Part shown: positions 51,823 to 62,640 of the stretch, one piece after another
Layout: each line of letters begins with the position of its first letter
How positions within the stretch are numbered: the stretch's first letter is position 1
Notes under the pieces: generated by a model
Seen by the model: the letters and a program-made list of their open reading frames with translations, nothing else
What the model was told of the DNA's origin: nothing
The model's database searches: none
Made by a program: the position numbers and the translations under genes
Origin: Gracilaria domingensis
Lineage: Eukaryota; Rhodophyta; Florideophyceae; Gracilariales; Gracilariaceae
Length of the DNA stretch: 64,000 bases
Assembly: GCA_022539475.1 (NCBI GenBank)
Contig: VCMS01000217.1
Location: forward strand, 1 to 64,000
Direction of reading: 5' to 3'

Positions 51823-54800
51823 CCACACGGGCTCCTACCGCTTCAAGCAGATGATTTTCGCCCTAACCAACGCGCTCGCTACGTTCCAGCGTGTCATCGA
51901 CATCTTGTAGAGCCGCTTTAAGTGGCGGACCTGTCTCTTCTACCTTGACGATATCATCGTGTTTTCCAGTAATCTGGACGATCATCTCACCCATGTCAGG
52001 GACATGATGACCACTCTACGTGACGCAGGAATAACCCTCAAGTTGAGGAAGTGTGAATTCTTCACCGAAACCGTCAAGTACCTTGGACACATTATCCGTC
52101 CAGTACGGCTGACGATCGAGGAAGCTCGCGTCAAGTCACTGGCCAAGGCGAACGAACTGCGAACTCAAACGGAATTACGCTCCTTCCTAGGGCTGGTCAA
52201 CGTCTACAGACGGTTTGTACCGAACTTTTCGGACATTGCGGCTCCTCTTAACGCTCTCTTGCGAAAAGGTCAGCCACCAAAACTAGATCCCTTCACGCCC
52301 GCATAAGCGGAAGCGTTCAACTCCTTGAAGGAGGCTGTTACATCAGCACTGATCCTATCGTTACCAAAACAGGGATTGCCGTTCTCCGTGGACACGTACT
52401 CGAGCGACTACCAAGTAGGCTGCACGCTGTTCCAAACCACTACCGAGGGAGAACGAAGACCCATAGAGTACTGGTCACGTTCGCTTAACGTTCATGAACG
52501 GAACTACTCCGTTTCGTAGAAAGAGTGCCTTGCAGTCGTATGGGCATTATCCACCCTCCGTCCCTATCTGCTAGGTGTACACTTCTCCGTGTACACGGAT
52601 CATTCTTCGTTGAGGTGGTTGATGAATATCTCTGACCCATCAGGCCGCCTTATGCGGTGGAGGCTCCGCCTAGCGGAATTCGACTTCGACGTTTTATACA
52701 AAAAAGGGACCCTGAACACCCAGGCGGAGCTGTCTGGCTTACCTACGAATGGTAAGACTCTGGTCGTTGAGAACGATGAAATTCCTTGCGTCGTCGTCTA
52801 CGGTGATGAACCGGAACCCCCGGAGTGGCGGCTTGACGACTGGCCAGATGACTGGGAGGATATGGACGCTGAGCTTGATGAACTGCTTGTTGCAGGCAAA
52901 GCCGAGGCTGTAAAGCCCCTACCGGGAAATTTTGTACCGGTATCACCGGAAGAAATGAGCCGAGAACAACATGGAGACCCGTTCTGCATCAAGATCCGTG
53001 CCCGACTTAACGGTGGAGCCACCCTCCCATTCGAGGTCAACCACATCGGCTACCTCGTAAGGACAGTCGAGTCACACCCACAAGTTGTGGTACCGCACTG
53101 GTTGCAGACGAGAATTCTACACCTTTGGCGTTACGCAAAGCTAGGTGGCCACGCAGGTGGAAGAAAGTTGTACCTCACCTTGAGGAGAGACTTCTACTGG
53201 CCCGACATGGCGGTAGATTGTTACGCTACGGTACGCTTCTGTACCGATTGCGCCAGAAATCACGTGAAACTCCGAAAGAAATCGAAAAAAGTGAAACTAT
53301 TCCCTGCCAGGGTGCCGCTCGAATTCGTGGCAATCGATATTCTCGGATCATTACTTACCACTCGGAGAGGTAAGAAGTTCATTCTCGTTATCACGGATCG
53401 GTTCTCGAAACTGGTTCGAACATTACCTCTAAAGAGGATCACGGCGTTCACAGTCGCGCAGGCGTTCGCCAAGCACTGGATCTTCGTGTACGGTCCTCCC
53501 GTGAAGTTGTTATCCGATAACGGAAAGCAATTCGCATCCCGGTTCTTCCAGGATGTATGTCGCATCATGGACGTGAAGAACCTCTTCACGACCACTTACC
53601 ATCCCCAATGTAATGGGCAAGTTGAACGGTACAACCGTATGATGCTGGCATCTCTCCGTTCGTACGTTTCTGACCACCCAAAAATATGGGACATATATAC
53701 CGACGCGTTAACCTTTGCGTACAACACGCAGGTACACAGGTATTGGTGTTTCCCCATTCGAACTGATTTTGTCAAGGACACCCCCGCCATTGGTGTTAGA
53801 ATCACAAGCTATCTTGGGCAATTTCCCATCCGTGGGTGATTATCGCCAACAATGGAAGGCTTTGCTAACGAAGTTAGTACCGGCCGCCCGGAAATCGATG
53901 GCGAAAGCCCAAGCCGCTTACAAGCGTGATTTTGATGCTCGCTTGCGAGGAAGAACCCCGGAACCACTTACTGTGGGCAACCATGTCTTCGTACGGAAGG
54001 AACACTACAACCCTGAGAAGGGCAAACGTCATAAGCTCTCGCCTGTGGCGGATGGACCGCATAAGGTAATCTCGGTTGCACCGGAAACTGTTGTGGTCGA
54101 GATCGCTGACGCGCATGAGTGGATTTCCAGCGACCGCGTGGTAATGGCCGCTCCACTCGTCTGAGGTTACCCCATCTGATACAGAACCCGTGTCTGCGGA
54201 GGCAACAACGCCGGTAACACCGGAAACAAATGTGGTGACAAGACCCTCCGTCCTGCCCCACCCCCATCGAGGCCTTACAGACTTCCCGCCGACTGTGTCG
54301 GAAAATGATCGCCAACATGGCACCCCCGTTTCTGTCCCATCGCTGGGTTCACCTCCCCGCGATGCGGGAGACTCAAGTACTCCCCACGCCGCTCCATCTA
54401 AGGAGGGGGAGGAGGTCATCAGCTCTGTTGAGAGTTCTTCGCCGACGTCGCGTCGTGAGGACAACCGTGACGCACGGACTGTACGAAGCTCTCCGGATGT
54501 TCCGGCACGCCAACGGGCATCGCGTCCGCAACGCACGCTCGCTCGCCGCACACACAGCCCCGTTGCCAGGAAGTCTACACCGTTGCCGGGTAAGAGCACG
54601 CACGCAGAAGCGAATTCGGTTAAGTCAACAGAGCCTCGTGGCCTACCAGCCGCGCTGGGTGAAGCGAAGTCGAAGGACGTCGCCGGCACCAAGACGACGT
54701 CGTCAGAAGGAAGCCCCACTGGGGAAAGAGCAGCGACATCACGATCCACCGCGCAACGCGATGCAGAACAACCTGGAAGTCTGGGAAAACCTGCGGAGCA

Positions 54801-55391
54801 GGCACGAGCTGAGGAAAATGAAGTCCCGAGTGGCTGGGTAAGACCCAGCGGTACAGCCGTGAGAATGCCGGACACTCCGGGAAGAGTTCACGTCATGGAC
54901 GGTACAACACCAAATACTGGGCATGAAATATCGGCGCAAGTGCAGCCGCACGCCGAGATCGCGAGATCGCAAGCCGCCGGCGGTGCCGATAGCCCCGGTA
55001 ACCTGGAAGTAACCGTTCAGAACGGAAATTCGAGCAAGGAAGCTCAAGGGCCAGCGGCGCAGCCGTTGGAGGACACCTCTAACAGGAGGCGATTCTCCCG
55101 AGGGAGCTTGACAGCCAACCGTCGCTACAGTCACGTGCACGCACGGTTGTAAAGCCACCAGAGGTGGAGCCTCACCTCGCCGCCGCAAGCGGTGAGCAAG
55201 CAGCTCCGCCAACACCGCCGAAGCGGAAGGATCCACGCCAACTGGCGGTACGCAGCGATATATCGAACGCATCTCCACGGAGGAAACTGGCCACGCAGAG
55301 CCAGGCGCGCACTGCTACCCCCGGCACGGGAACCGCTCCCTCGCAAGGGTTGTCAGCCGATGAAGTAACCACAACAAGGCAAGGCCGGCAG

Positions 55392-55547
55392 GTGTACGTT
55401 CAAGAGTATATCGTCGACCGAATTATCGGGCACTTCTGGGACCTGAAGGGTATCTTACAATACCACGGCCGTTGGTACAGCTATGGCCCATCGTCGGATA
55501 CTGACCAACCAATCGAGCATTTACCGCGCTCGAAGGTCGTACAGTAC
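55392..55547 (+). other. Chromodomain of element C
   Basis: QEYIVDRIIGHFW, then LQYHGRWYSYGP and DTDQPIEHLPRSKVVQYH. More diverged than those of B and D but the same pattern and position at the end of pol. Confidence 0.75.
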
Positions 55548-55988
55548 CACCGCAACGCGGGAACGGCCACACCAGCGACGCTGGACAATGCCCAAGTGGG
55601 ATAAGGTTGCCGTGGAAACGGATGGACATCATGATGGTAACACACGTCGTGCGACGGGAATTGAGCCCATACCACCTTGGTGGGATGTCCGCCGCATTGA
55701 CGGTTCGACCGGCTCGCGCCGTGAGAACACCGATTTTCGGAAAGAAGGCTCATGCCTGAGGGTTTTTCATCCAGCTCGCTGGTAACGCCATCACGGCCAC
55801 ACCATGAGCATGGTTTTTCCCCTCGGAAGGGTGCGTCTTTCGCAACGCATCCCATCGCATTGGCCGTCTGTGCCGGTAAGGAAGAAGGACACCGTCGAAG
55901 ACGTGTATTAAGCAACGGGATATTTTATCTCAAGGCTATACTAGTGTGATCAGGTAATTACCCACGCATGGGGAAGCTCGGCTCCCAA

Positions 55989-56498
55989 TTACTGGCCGCC
56001 GCCATCGACCTCATCCTGAGGAGGAATACCGCCAAGGCGTTGAGCCAAGGCATCCGCCATAGCGGTGACGTCTCCAGAGGCCGCACTAGTACCCAAATTC
56101 GCGCCGCGGAGGAAGCGAGCGATGATCGCACCTTCGTTCAAACCCGCTGGCGGGAGACGAGCTGCAGCAGCCGCAACAGCGGGAAGAGCCGGCTGAACCA
56201 GAATCTGAGCCGGTGTGGGTACCGGAACGGGAACCGGAGCGGGAACGACGAAGTCAGCCGCCGAGGCGGAGCCGAGAACCGGAGCAGAGCCGGCGCTCTC
56301 CCCCGCAGGGGTTGCGTCGATCCCTTCGATAATCTCGATGTCGTCGCCTCCCGTGTCCTCGGGCTGATTGTCCACCATTGGATCTCCCCCGAGGTACTCT
56401 CGGTAATACTCATCGGAGGTCACGAACCCAGTTGGGTGATCAGCCGGCACGCGCTGGGGAGCAAAACGGAGCTCACCGGCTTCCTCAGTATGAAGCAA
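55989..56498 (-). pseudogene. Antisense accessory frame of element C, C-terminal part
   Basis: Open frame of 169 codons opposite to pol. It begins with a segment that aligns with the same region in B and D (GLLHTEEAGELRF … DHPTGFVTSDEYYREY against HPRGYV and HPRGFVYVDDY), followed by an acidic part (GGDDIEIIEGID) and a Pro/Val/Ala-rich end. The N-terminal part is missing where element E starts. The plus-strand frame over the same bases is a shadow. Confidence 0.6.
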
Positions 56499-56559
56499 AC
56501 CCTTTGGGGTCTCTTGGTTTTGTCGACTCTTTTAAGGATCCGTACCTGGGTGATGAAGG

Positions 56560-57448
56560 TGTGGGTGAGTCATGGATATAATCCCTTCATGGGAGGAATG
56601 AACGCTGGTTCTACCTGACCTTTCTTAGGTGGACTGGGTTTTGACACCATTGCCTGGTGTGGAACACGCGGGATGTGTGTAGTATGCATGGGTGCATTGT
56701 ACCATGAGGTACCCTGACAGTGGGTGAACCACGTGTATGGACCTCATGAGGTGTGCACTACTTTAGTTAATACTGTTAGTTTAATGTGTAGTTAGACCTA
56801 CTTAGGTGAGCGCGACCTCGCCGTCGCGAGCGCTTAGTAAAGTCAACCAAGTCTCGCTTCGAGAACTGCCACTCTGAAGTGGGAACACTTGAGACTCATC
56901 TCTTGAGTGTGGGCCCTTGTCGTCGCTGCCCTTGCCGGTGCACAACTCCACACGGAGGGTCACCACAAGGGGTATCAGTGCGCAAACTCCCCTTGGGAAG
57001 CCTTAGGATCTCTGAATACCAGTGAGGGTTGACCTTTTGTTTATTTCTTATTCCTGAGTGCAGTACAGATTTCCGCCCCAGTATTGGGTTCTTTTGTTGT
57101 TTCTCTTTCGTTTTTCCCCGTCTTTCGGGCCTGTTGCCTGCTTGCGCACGGCCCTTGACTCCTCCTCTCTGGATCTTTTCTTTCCCTATTCCTTTTCGGG
57201 ATACGCCCCGTCTTGGAGACTACAGTCTACTCTCTCGAGTTTCCCTACCTTTTCCCCATTTCTTTCTGGGGTTTTCGTATCTTTCTGGCTTCTCTTTTTC
57301 ACCTCTGTAGGTTTTACCTGAGCCCACTACTGGCTTTACACTCAGGTCCACGGTGGCAACAGAGGCTCTCCAGCCGAGCTTCCATCCCAACAGGGAGCAG
57401 GATCTCGAACGTTCTGTGCGTGTTTCTCGTTTCTGGGCTTGCACCACA
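56560..57448 (+). repeat. 5' LTR of element E (left end approximate)
   Basis: The right end is precise (TTGCACCACA, then AG and TGGTCTTCC). The left end is estimated from alignment of the CTCATGAGGTG box (about 56,740) with the equivalent box in the LTR of element B and from a length of about 890 bp. The 3' third is pyrimidine-rich. Confidence 0.55.
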
Positions 57449-57656
57449 AGTGGTCTTCCGACCTAGAAGAAGTCTTGATCGTTTGGAACACCTACAAGGT
57501 GTGGAATTGTTTTCTCTTTTTGAAGAAATTGAATTGTGGTTTGGAATACTCACTTTCGTGACTAGATTGCCTTCTGAAGGATTATCTCGTCGCTCTCCGC
57601 TTTTCGGAAGTCGTGTTTGGCGCTTTTTCTGACCGCGTTTTCGGTTCATCGACATC

Positions 57657-58538
57657 ATGTTTTTGTGGTCACTGGGTGACACCGATAACGATTCTACTCG
57701 TTCTGGGATTACTGTTGAGTCTCCGCATTCGGATTCATGCTGCGCTTCCCAAGGGATTGGTGTTGAAGAAGTTTCATCCGATTGCCGGAAAGTTTTGTCC
57801 GTTTCGTCGGTACCCAAAGCCGGGTGGTCTATTGATCCTAAGCATGTGGATCATGACTCATCCGACTCTCGGAATATCGACCCTGTTGTGTTCTCCAGGT
57901 TGGAGGCAACCACCAGAAGTTTGGTATTTGGTCAAGGCTCCGTGGTGGAGATGCTGCTGAATCTCAGACGAGAGGTTTCTGATCTCAAACTCCGAGAGTT
58001 GTCAGCAGATGTTCGTGAGTTGCAAGTCAATGTTGCCTCCATTCTTGAGGGTTTCGCTTCATCAAAAACCTCATTTGAGGATCTTACTGTGAAGTTACAC
58101 CGTATTGGTGAACGCCTGGAATTATTGGAGACATCTACTAGGCGCCATGGTAGTTTCTCCGATTCGTCGGTTGTTGGGCATCGTTCTCGTAAGAGATCTG
58201 CTTCTTCTCGGAGTTCAACATCGGATAGTGACTCATCCTCTACGAATTCTAGTTCATCACACATCTCATTAGATACAGAATTCCGTCCACGGAAGAGTTT
58301 CAAGCGTTCCCATTTACACGGTAGTGACTCTCGAAAGAGATTGAAGAAACGTTGCACCAAGCCAGCAGGTATTGTTTCTGTTCACCGCAAGTCGGTTCAG
58401 TCTCATGTGAGTAGGTCTCACACGGAGACGTCCGCGTCAGACGCATCTTCATCCTCTTTGGATTTGAACTGGTACGAGAACTGGCAGCGTGCGCTTGCTC
58501 AGTTGAAGTCTACCCATGATTCTGGGTTGTCTCCTTAA
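57657..58538 (+). pseudogene. Gag N-terminal region of element E
   Basis: Open frame of 293 codons. Residues of about 75-170 form a coiled coil (FSRLEATTRSL, LLNLRREVSDLKL, LHRIGERLELLE) equivalent to the start of Gag in D. A Ser-rich stretch and a basic block (RKRLKKRC) follow. It ends near WYENWQRALAQLK. A zinc knuckle (CYACQQVGHTTSQC) follows in the next frame at 58,731-58,772. Fossil. Confidence 0.65.
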
Positions 58539-58993
58539 CAGGAAGTTCATCCAAGGCCGTCATCGCTGGTGGAGAATGATCCCGGTTTGTACGTGGAACG
58601 TACCCATGTTAGGGTTCGAAGAGATGCTTCTGCGATGGATTCCTTTGAGTACACAACACCTGTAGTGAGGTACACGACGCCGCAACGACATGTGCACGTT
58701 CGTCATTATGATGAACAGACCACGTTGATGTGTTACGCTTGCCAACAAGTCGGTCACACAACATCGCAGTGCACGCTCTCTAGTCGGGAGAGGTCAAACC
58801 ATGTGGGTTATTATGAACGGCTCCCACCTGTCGAAGGTGTGAGACAAGATTCTCCCTTGGAAACCCAAGAAAGGGTGGAAGGATTCTTACCCGCAGCCGG
58901 GGATTTTTCAGTTCCCCAGGATAGATTACACCAGAGTCATTTGGTGAAACCTTCTCCAAAAAACTGATTTCGGGAGCCTCCCATACGGGAGAG

Positions 58994-60300
58994 GTGCCCT
59001 TTGAAGAGGGGTCATTGACGCCTGAGGCATCACGGCCCCGCTCCCAGATGAAGATCCTTCCTAGGAAAATATCTTTGTCCCGTGCGGATTCGCACCCTGA
59101 GATGGGTCAACTGGTTCGGCCGTGGATACGGAAGGGTAATCCGAAGTATCCGGAACGCGTGATGATGCTCTCGAAGTCTCGAAGAGAAGTTACAAAGTTA
59201 ACGCTGATATCGGGTTCTCACACCATCTCATAGTTCGTCGTATCGCTCTACTTGACACCGGAGCCGGTCCCAACTGTATACGGGAATCGTTCCTGTCAAA
59301 GGAGTGTCGTGAATTTATCCGTTACGGTCCCCTGATTGAAATCGCTGATGCGAGTAATCACCGCATTGTTACGCTGGGTATTGTATCAATGATGGTTCGT
59401 TTAGGAATGACCGCTGTGTCGGTTGATTTTGTTGTTTGCAAGACGCTTGCTGCACCGATTGTTCTCGGTTGTGATTCCTGTGATCTCCATGTGGAGCCGA
59501 TCAAACCCTGACTTTCACGGGTGGAGTTGGTTGACGGTTCGTCAGTTCCATTTGCTGGAAAACCGTGGGAACGGGCGAAGAAGCGGTCTGATCGAAACGC
59601 CGCACCGTTACCCCCTGCTCAGTAGTATGTGTCACCAATTACTGGTTCATCGAAGCTACGCGTTCGTGCGTTTGTGAGGATTCGTCCGATGTCCCAAGCT
59701 TGGGTTACTGTCTCAACGGAGATGCGTGGACTCTTAACGATTGATCATCTGCCCTCTCTTTTAGAGAAATATGGTCTTGCAGTTGCCCAAGGCATTGCCC
59801 TTTGCGAAGGTGGAAAACTTTTTCAGCTGCTGATTGCGAACTTTTCGAATTCGTTCCAGACGTTGCAGAACCAACAGGTGGTGGGTCAAGTTACTTGGCA
59901 CCCACAGGGTACTTTTGCAACGGAGCAGAATGTTTCCGATGTCGTTGGTTTGTCCTATACAGAGGAGGCTGATGAAATGAACTCCCTTTGGGATGCGAAG
60001 ACATCGACGCACGCTAAAGTTGACGCACGTACGGAATGGCTTGTTCCTAAACAGGATTCGAAGTTGAATACCGCCTCCGGGTGTGGAAGTTTTGAACAGA
60101 TGAAGTCTGGTTTTCTACTTGAATTTATGACCAATCTTTGGTTGTCAATGGTTGATGCAGTGAAGCAGCGAACTCGTCTGAGTTTTGTACCATTCGTACG
60201 GTCCTTTTGCAATGCGCCGTACCAGTCGTTCTGTTTAACCAGTTGTGGTTGTTCCTATGAAGGACAGTTCTCTCCAGTTCTGTCTGGATTATCGTAATGT
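58994..60300 (+). pseudogene. Protease and linker region of element E
   Basis: Matches the segment before reverse transcriptase in the other copies: PWIRKGNPKYPERVMML, LLDTGAGPN, APIVLGCDSCD (about 59,130-59,510), then FVRIRPMSQAWVTVSTEMRGL and LFQLLIANFSNSFQTL (59,670-59,870). It is more diverged than A-D. The reverse transcriptase itself is represented only by a short piece (CLDYRN). Confidence 0.6.
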
Positions 60301-60339
60301 TGCTCCCAACGTTTCGGGAATTTTCCACTTGAAACCCGT

Positions 60340-62060
60340 GAAGAACGGTGTGTACCCTGAATTTGGGTTTGTTTTCGATGATTCGCCGACGGATGTTCGG
60401 GAGAACCCATTGAGCGTAATAGCGTTGAACTCAAATGAGTCAGGTGAAGCTCCATTTGGAGATCTTGACACCGCTGAAACGGTTGGTATCTCTGAGGGAT
60501 TTTCGCAACTCTTCTGGATGTACCCACTGGACGAGATGCACCAGCAGGGTTAGTCAAGTTCGAACCCGTCGCTGAGGGTACAGCTGCACAAGTTGTATCC
60601 CTGTTGGGAAGTGAAAGTGTGGATCGGAAACCAACCACTGGTAATCTGGTTGCTGATCAACCTGTGGAAGATTCGGGTCCACCCAGTGAATCTCAAGGAG
60701 AGGAACTACGCTTGGACACCGGCATGGGTTGATGCCTTGTTCTTTTCGTAAGGAGAAGTTTGGCTGATTGCTTGTGACTCGATTTCTGAGTTAATCACTG
60801 TTTGTTCACCGTGGGATTGTTCTTCTCTTTCAAGATCTGGTTCCTGTAGAAGGAAAAGTGATGAAACTCGCAGGTTTGCGTCTTTTTTTCGGTTTACACC
60901 CTACGTGAATGATATCAGATGCTTTCGATTTGTTTACCTGGTGGTTTTTTCACCGGACTTGCCGGGGTATGCATCCCCGCTTGCACGGTTTTTCCCATCG
61001 TGGGAGATTGTTTCGTCTCATTTGAGAAGTCTCCGAATCGAGAAGTATCTTTTGTTCTGAACTCTCACGAGTTATTTCTGTTTTGCTACGTGGTAACGTT
61101 TTTTGAACTCTTGCTGAGTAGTTACCACTGTTTTTGGTTATCGTTGTTCTACACATGCCACGTTGGGTGAATCTCCAGGTTTGGATTGATGCAATGGTAC
61201 TGGGCTAAAATGGACTTTGCCCTTCACCGTAGGTATCCGAATATTGGATTGAAACGATTGAACCGGTTATGTGTCTGTTTGGGTTACTCATTGGAGTTTC
61301 GTTCTACTGACTGAATTACCTTTGTCAGGTCTTTCACCAATTTCGAACCGCCCCGGTAATGGTTGACTACCTTTTCGATGGTTACACTCTATGGGTTTGG
61401 AATCTACGATGGAAGTTGTTCTGATCACTCCCATGGAGTTACCCCACCCACCCTTTGTGGTACTACCACCCGTGGTGGCTCCGCCTAAGGAGGGGGAGGG
61501 AGATGGCGAAACCGCTTTGGTTTAATCGGCGTCGCTGTTTACTCCATTCTGTGGAGGCAATCTTGTTCGAGAGATGGTATTTTACTGACCGCAATCGGTG
61601 GTGTTGAGTCACTAAATGTCCATCATGGATGCGTCACCCACATCGTGCGGGCTGTTATCACTCTCGTTATTGAGTTTCTAACCCTCGATTGGGAAGATAT
61701 CGCTGAGTTATGGACGCTCCCGTTCGGGATCTTTATGTGGTACCACTCATGATAACGCTCGGTTGTCACGTCGAATCGCTACCATCATCATGGTGTTGAA
61801 CCCGTTTCATGGGTCGCGTTGTTGCTTACCAGTCGCTGCACGCGCTGCTGGTTGGTATTCATGAAAACCCCAGTTGGGTTATACATACTGATGGTGGAGA
61901 ACCCTGGCAGGGTGATGTTCAACTGACTCCGCTCGGTTCGGATATCGCTGCGCTTTCACCAGATATGTGGCGTCTGTGCTGTCCCTTGCGCACCCACTGG
62001 GTGGCTTCTACCAAACGCTCTGTCACCCTTTTGGGTCAGGGAGATTTTCGCTCCGATACG
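60340..62060. other. Diverged remainder of element E
   Basis: Coding-like acidic stretch at 60,340-60,740, then sequence without recognisable domains. Near 61,440-61,510 a CCGCCTAAGGAGGGGGAGG segment resembles the linker of C and D. Near 61,860-61,890, read on the minus strand, NPTGV resembles the HPTGF motif of the antisense frames, so a relic of that gene may lie here. Confidence 0.35.
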
Positions 62061-62284
62061 CCGGATTAGGCCACGCATGCCGCGCGAGACTCTAAGAAGT
62101 GAGAAGAAATAACCTGCGCAAGGTATAACTGGGCAACAACCGGTCTCTGTACGCTGCACGACAGCAAGAAGTTTAGACCCAGTTGCGGGTGAAGAATGAG
62201 GCGCGCTACCCAAAGAGGTGAGAAGACATGGCACCCTGTGCTTGGTTTAAGTACATCGCAATCGGTTCATATTGAAGTGCCGCA

Positions 62285-62640
62285 GTGCAGCGCGCGCGCG
62301 CGCGCACCGGCGGCAGGTCAAAAATTTAATTTTTTGGAGTGCAAACCATCCCTCGTGCATGCCACGTACTGTGCAGCATCTTGGTTCCAGCCCTGGCGGG
62401 CGCGCCAAATTAATTTATTTGATTTTTCGGTGTGCCACGGCGCGTGGGCACTCCGCGAACGGATGTAGGTGCACATGGCCACTTGGCACTGTACTCACCC
62501 AATCGGGTTGCGTGGCACTGCTCCACGTGTCGGAGTGCAGAACCAATGATATGGTGTGGCATTGCTGTGATGTCGTGCGGACTCCAGGACCGTTATGGTG
62601 GACATGGTGAGTGTTGCGACACCCACCATGGGTTCTGTGA
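62285..62640. repeat. GC microsatellite and degenerate repeat array of element E
   Basis: An alternating GC run (62,287-62,305) is followed by blocks containing GTGCAAACC, CCACGT, CCAAT and GTGGCA. TGCACATGGCCACTTGGCA (62,470-62,488) is identical to the minus strand of 32,348-32,366 in element B. The blocks match that array in order and orientation relative to the element. Confidence 0.6.

Larger units (their letters stand above)
51823..56560 (+). mobile_element. Ty3/gypsy chromovirus element C, right part
   Basis: Continuation of element C after D. Parts: reverse transcriptase (from 51,830, with YLDDIIVFSSNLDD near 51,939), RNase H (about 52,375-52,740), integrase (HHCC region from about 53,120; VAIDILGSL, LLSDNGKQF, NGQVERYN; tail with SPVADGPHKVIS near 54,040), linker rich in Pro/Ser/Glu (54,170-55,390), chromodomain (55,392-55,547), then the C-terminal part of the antisense frame (55,989-56,498, minus). 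The 3' LTR is not seen because element E begins near 56,560. Broken, old. Confidence 0.85.

Noticed and set aside
53874-54875. 333-codon minus-strand frame in element C
   Set aside because: It overlaps the integrase tail and linker on the coding strand; Ser/Gly/Arg-rich and not shared with other copies.
55968-56618. 216-codon plus-strand frame
   Set aside because: Shadow of the minus-strand antisense frame, whose protein motifs are shared with B and D.
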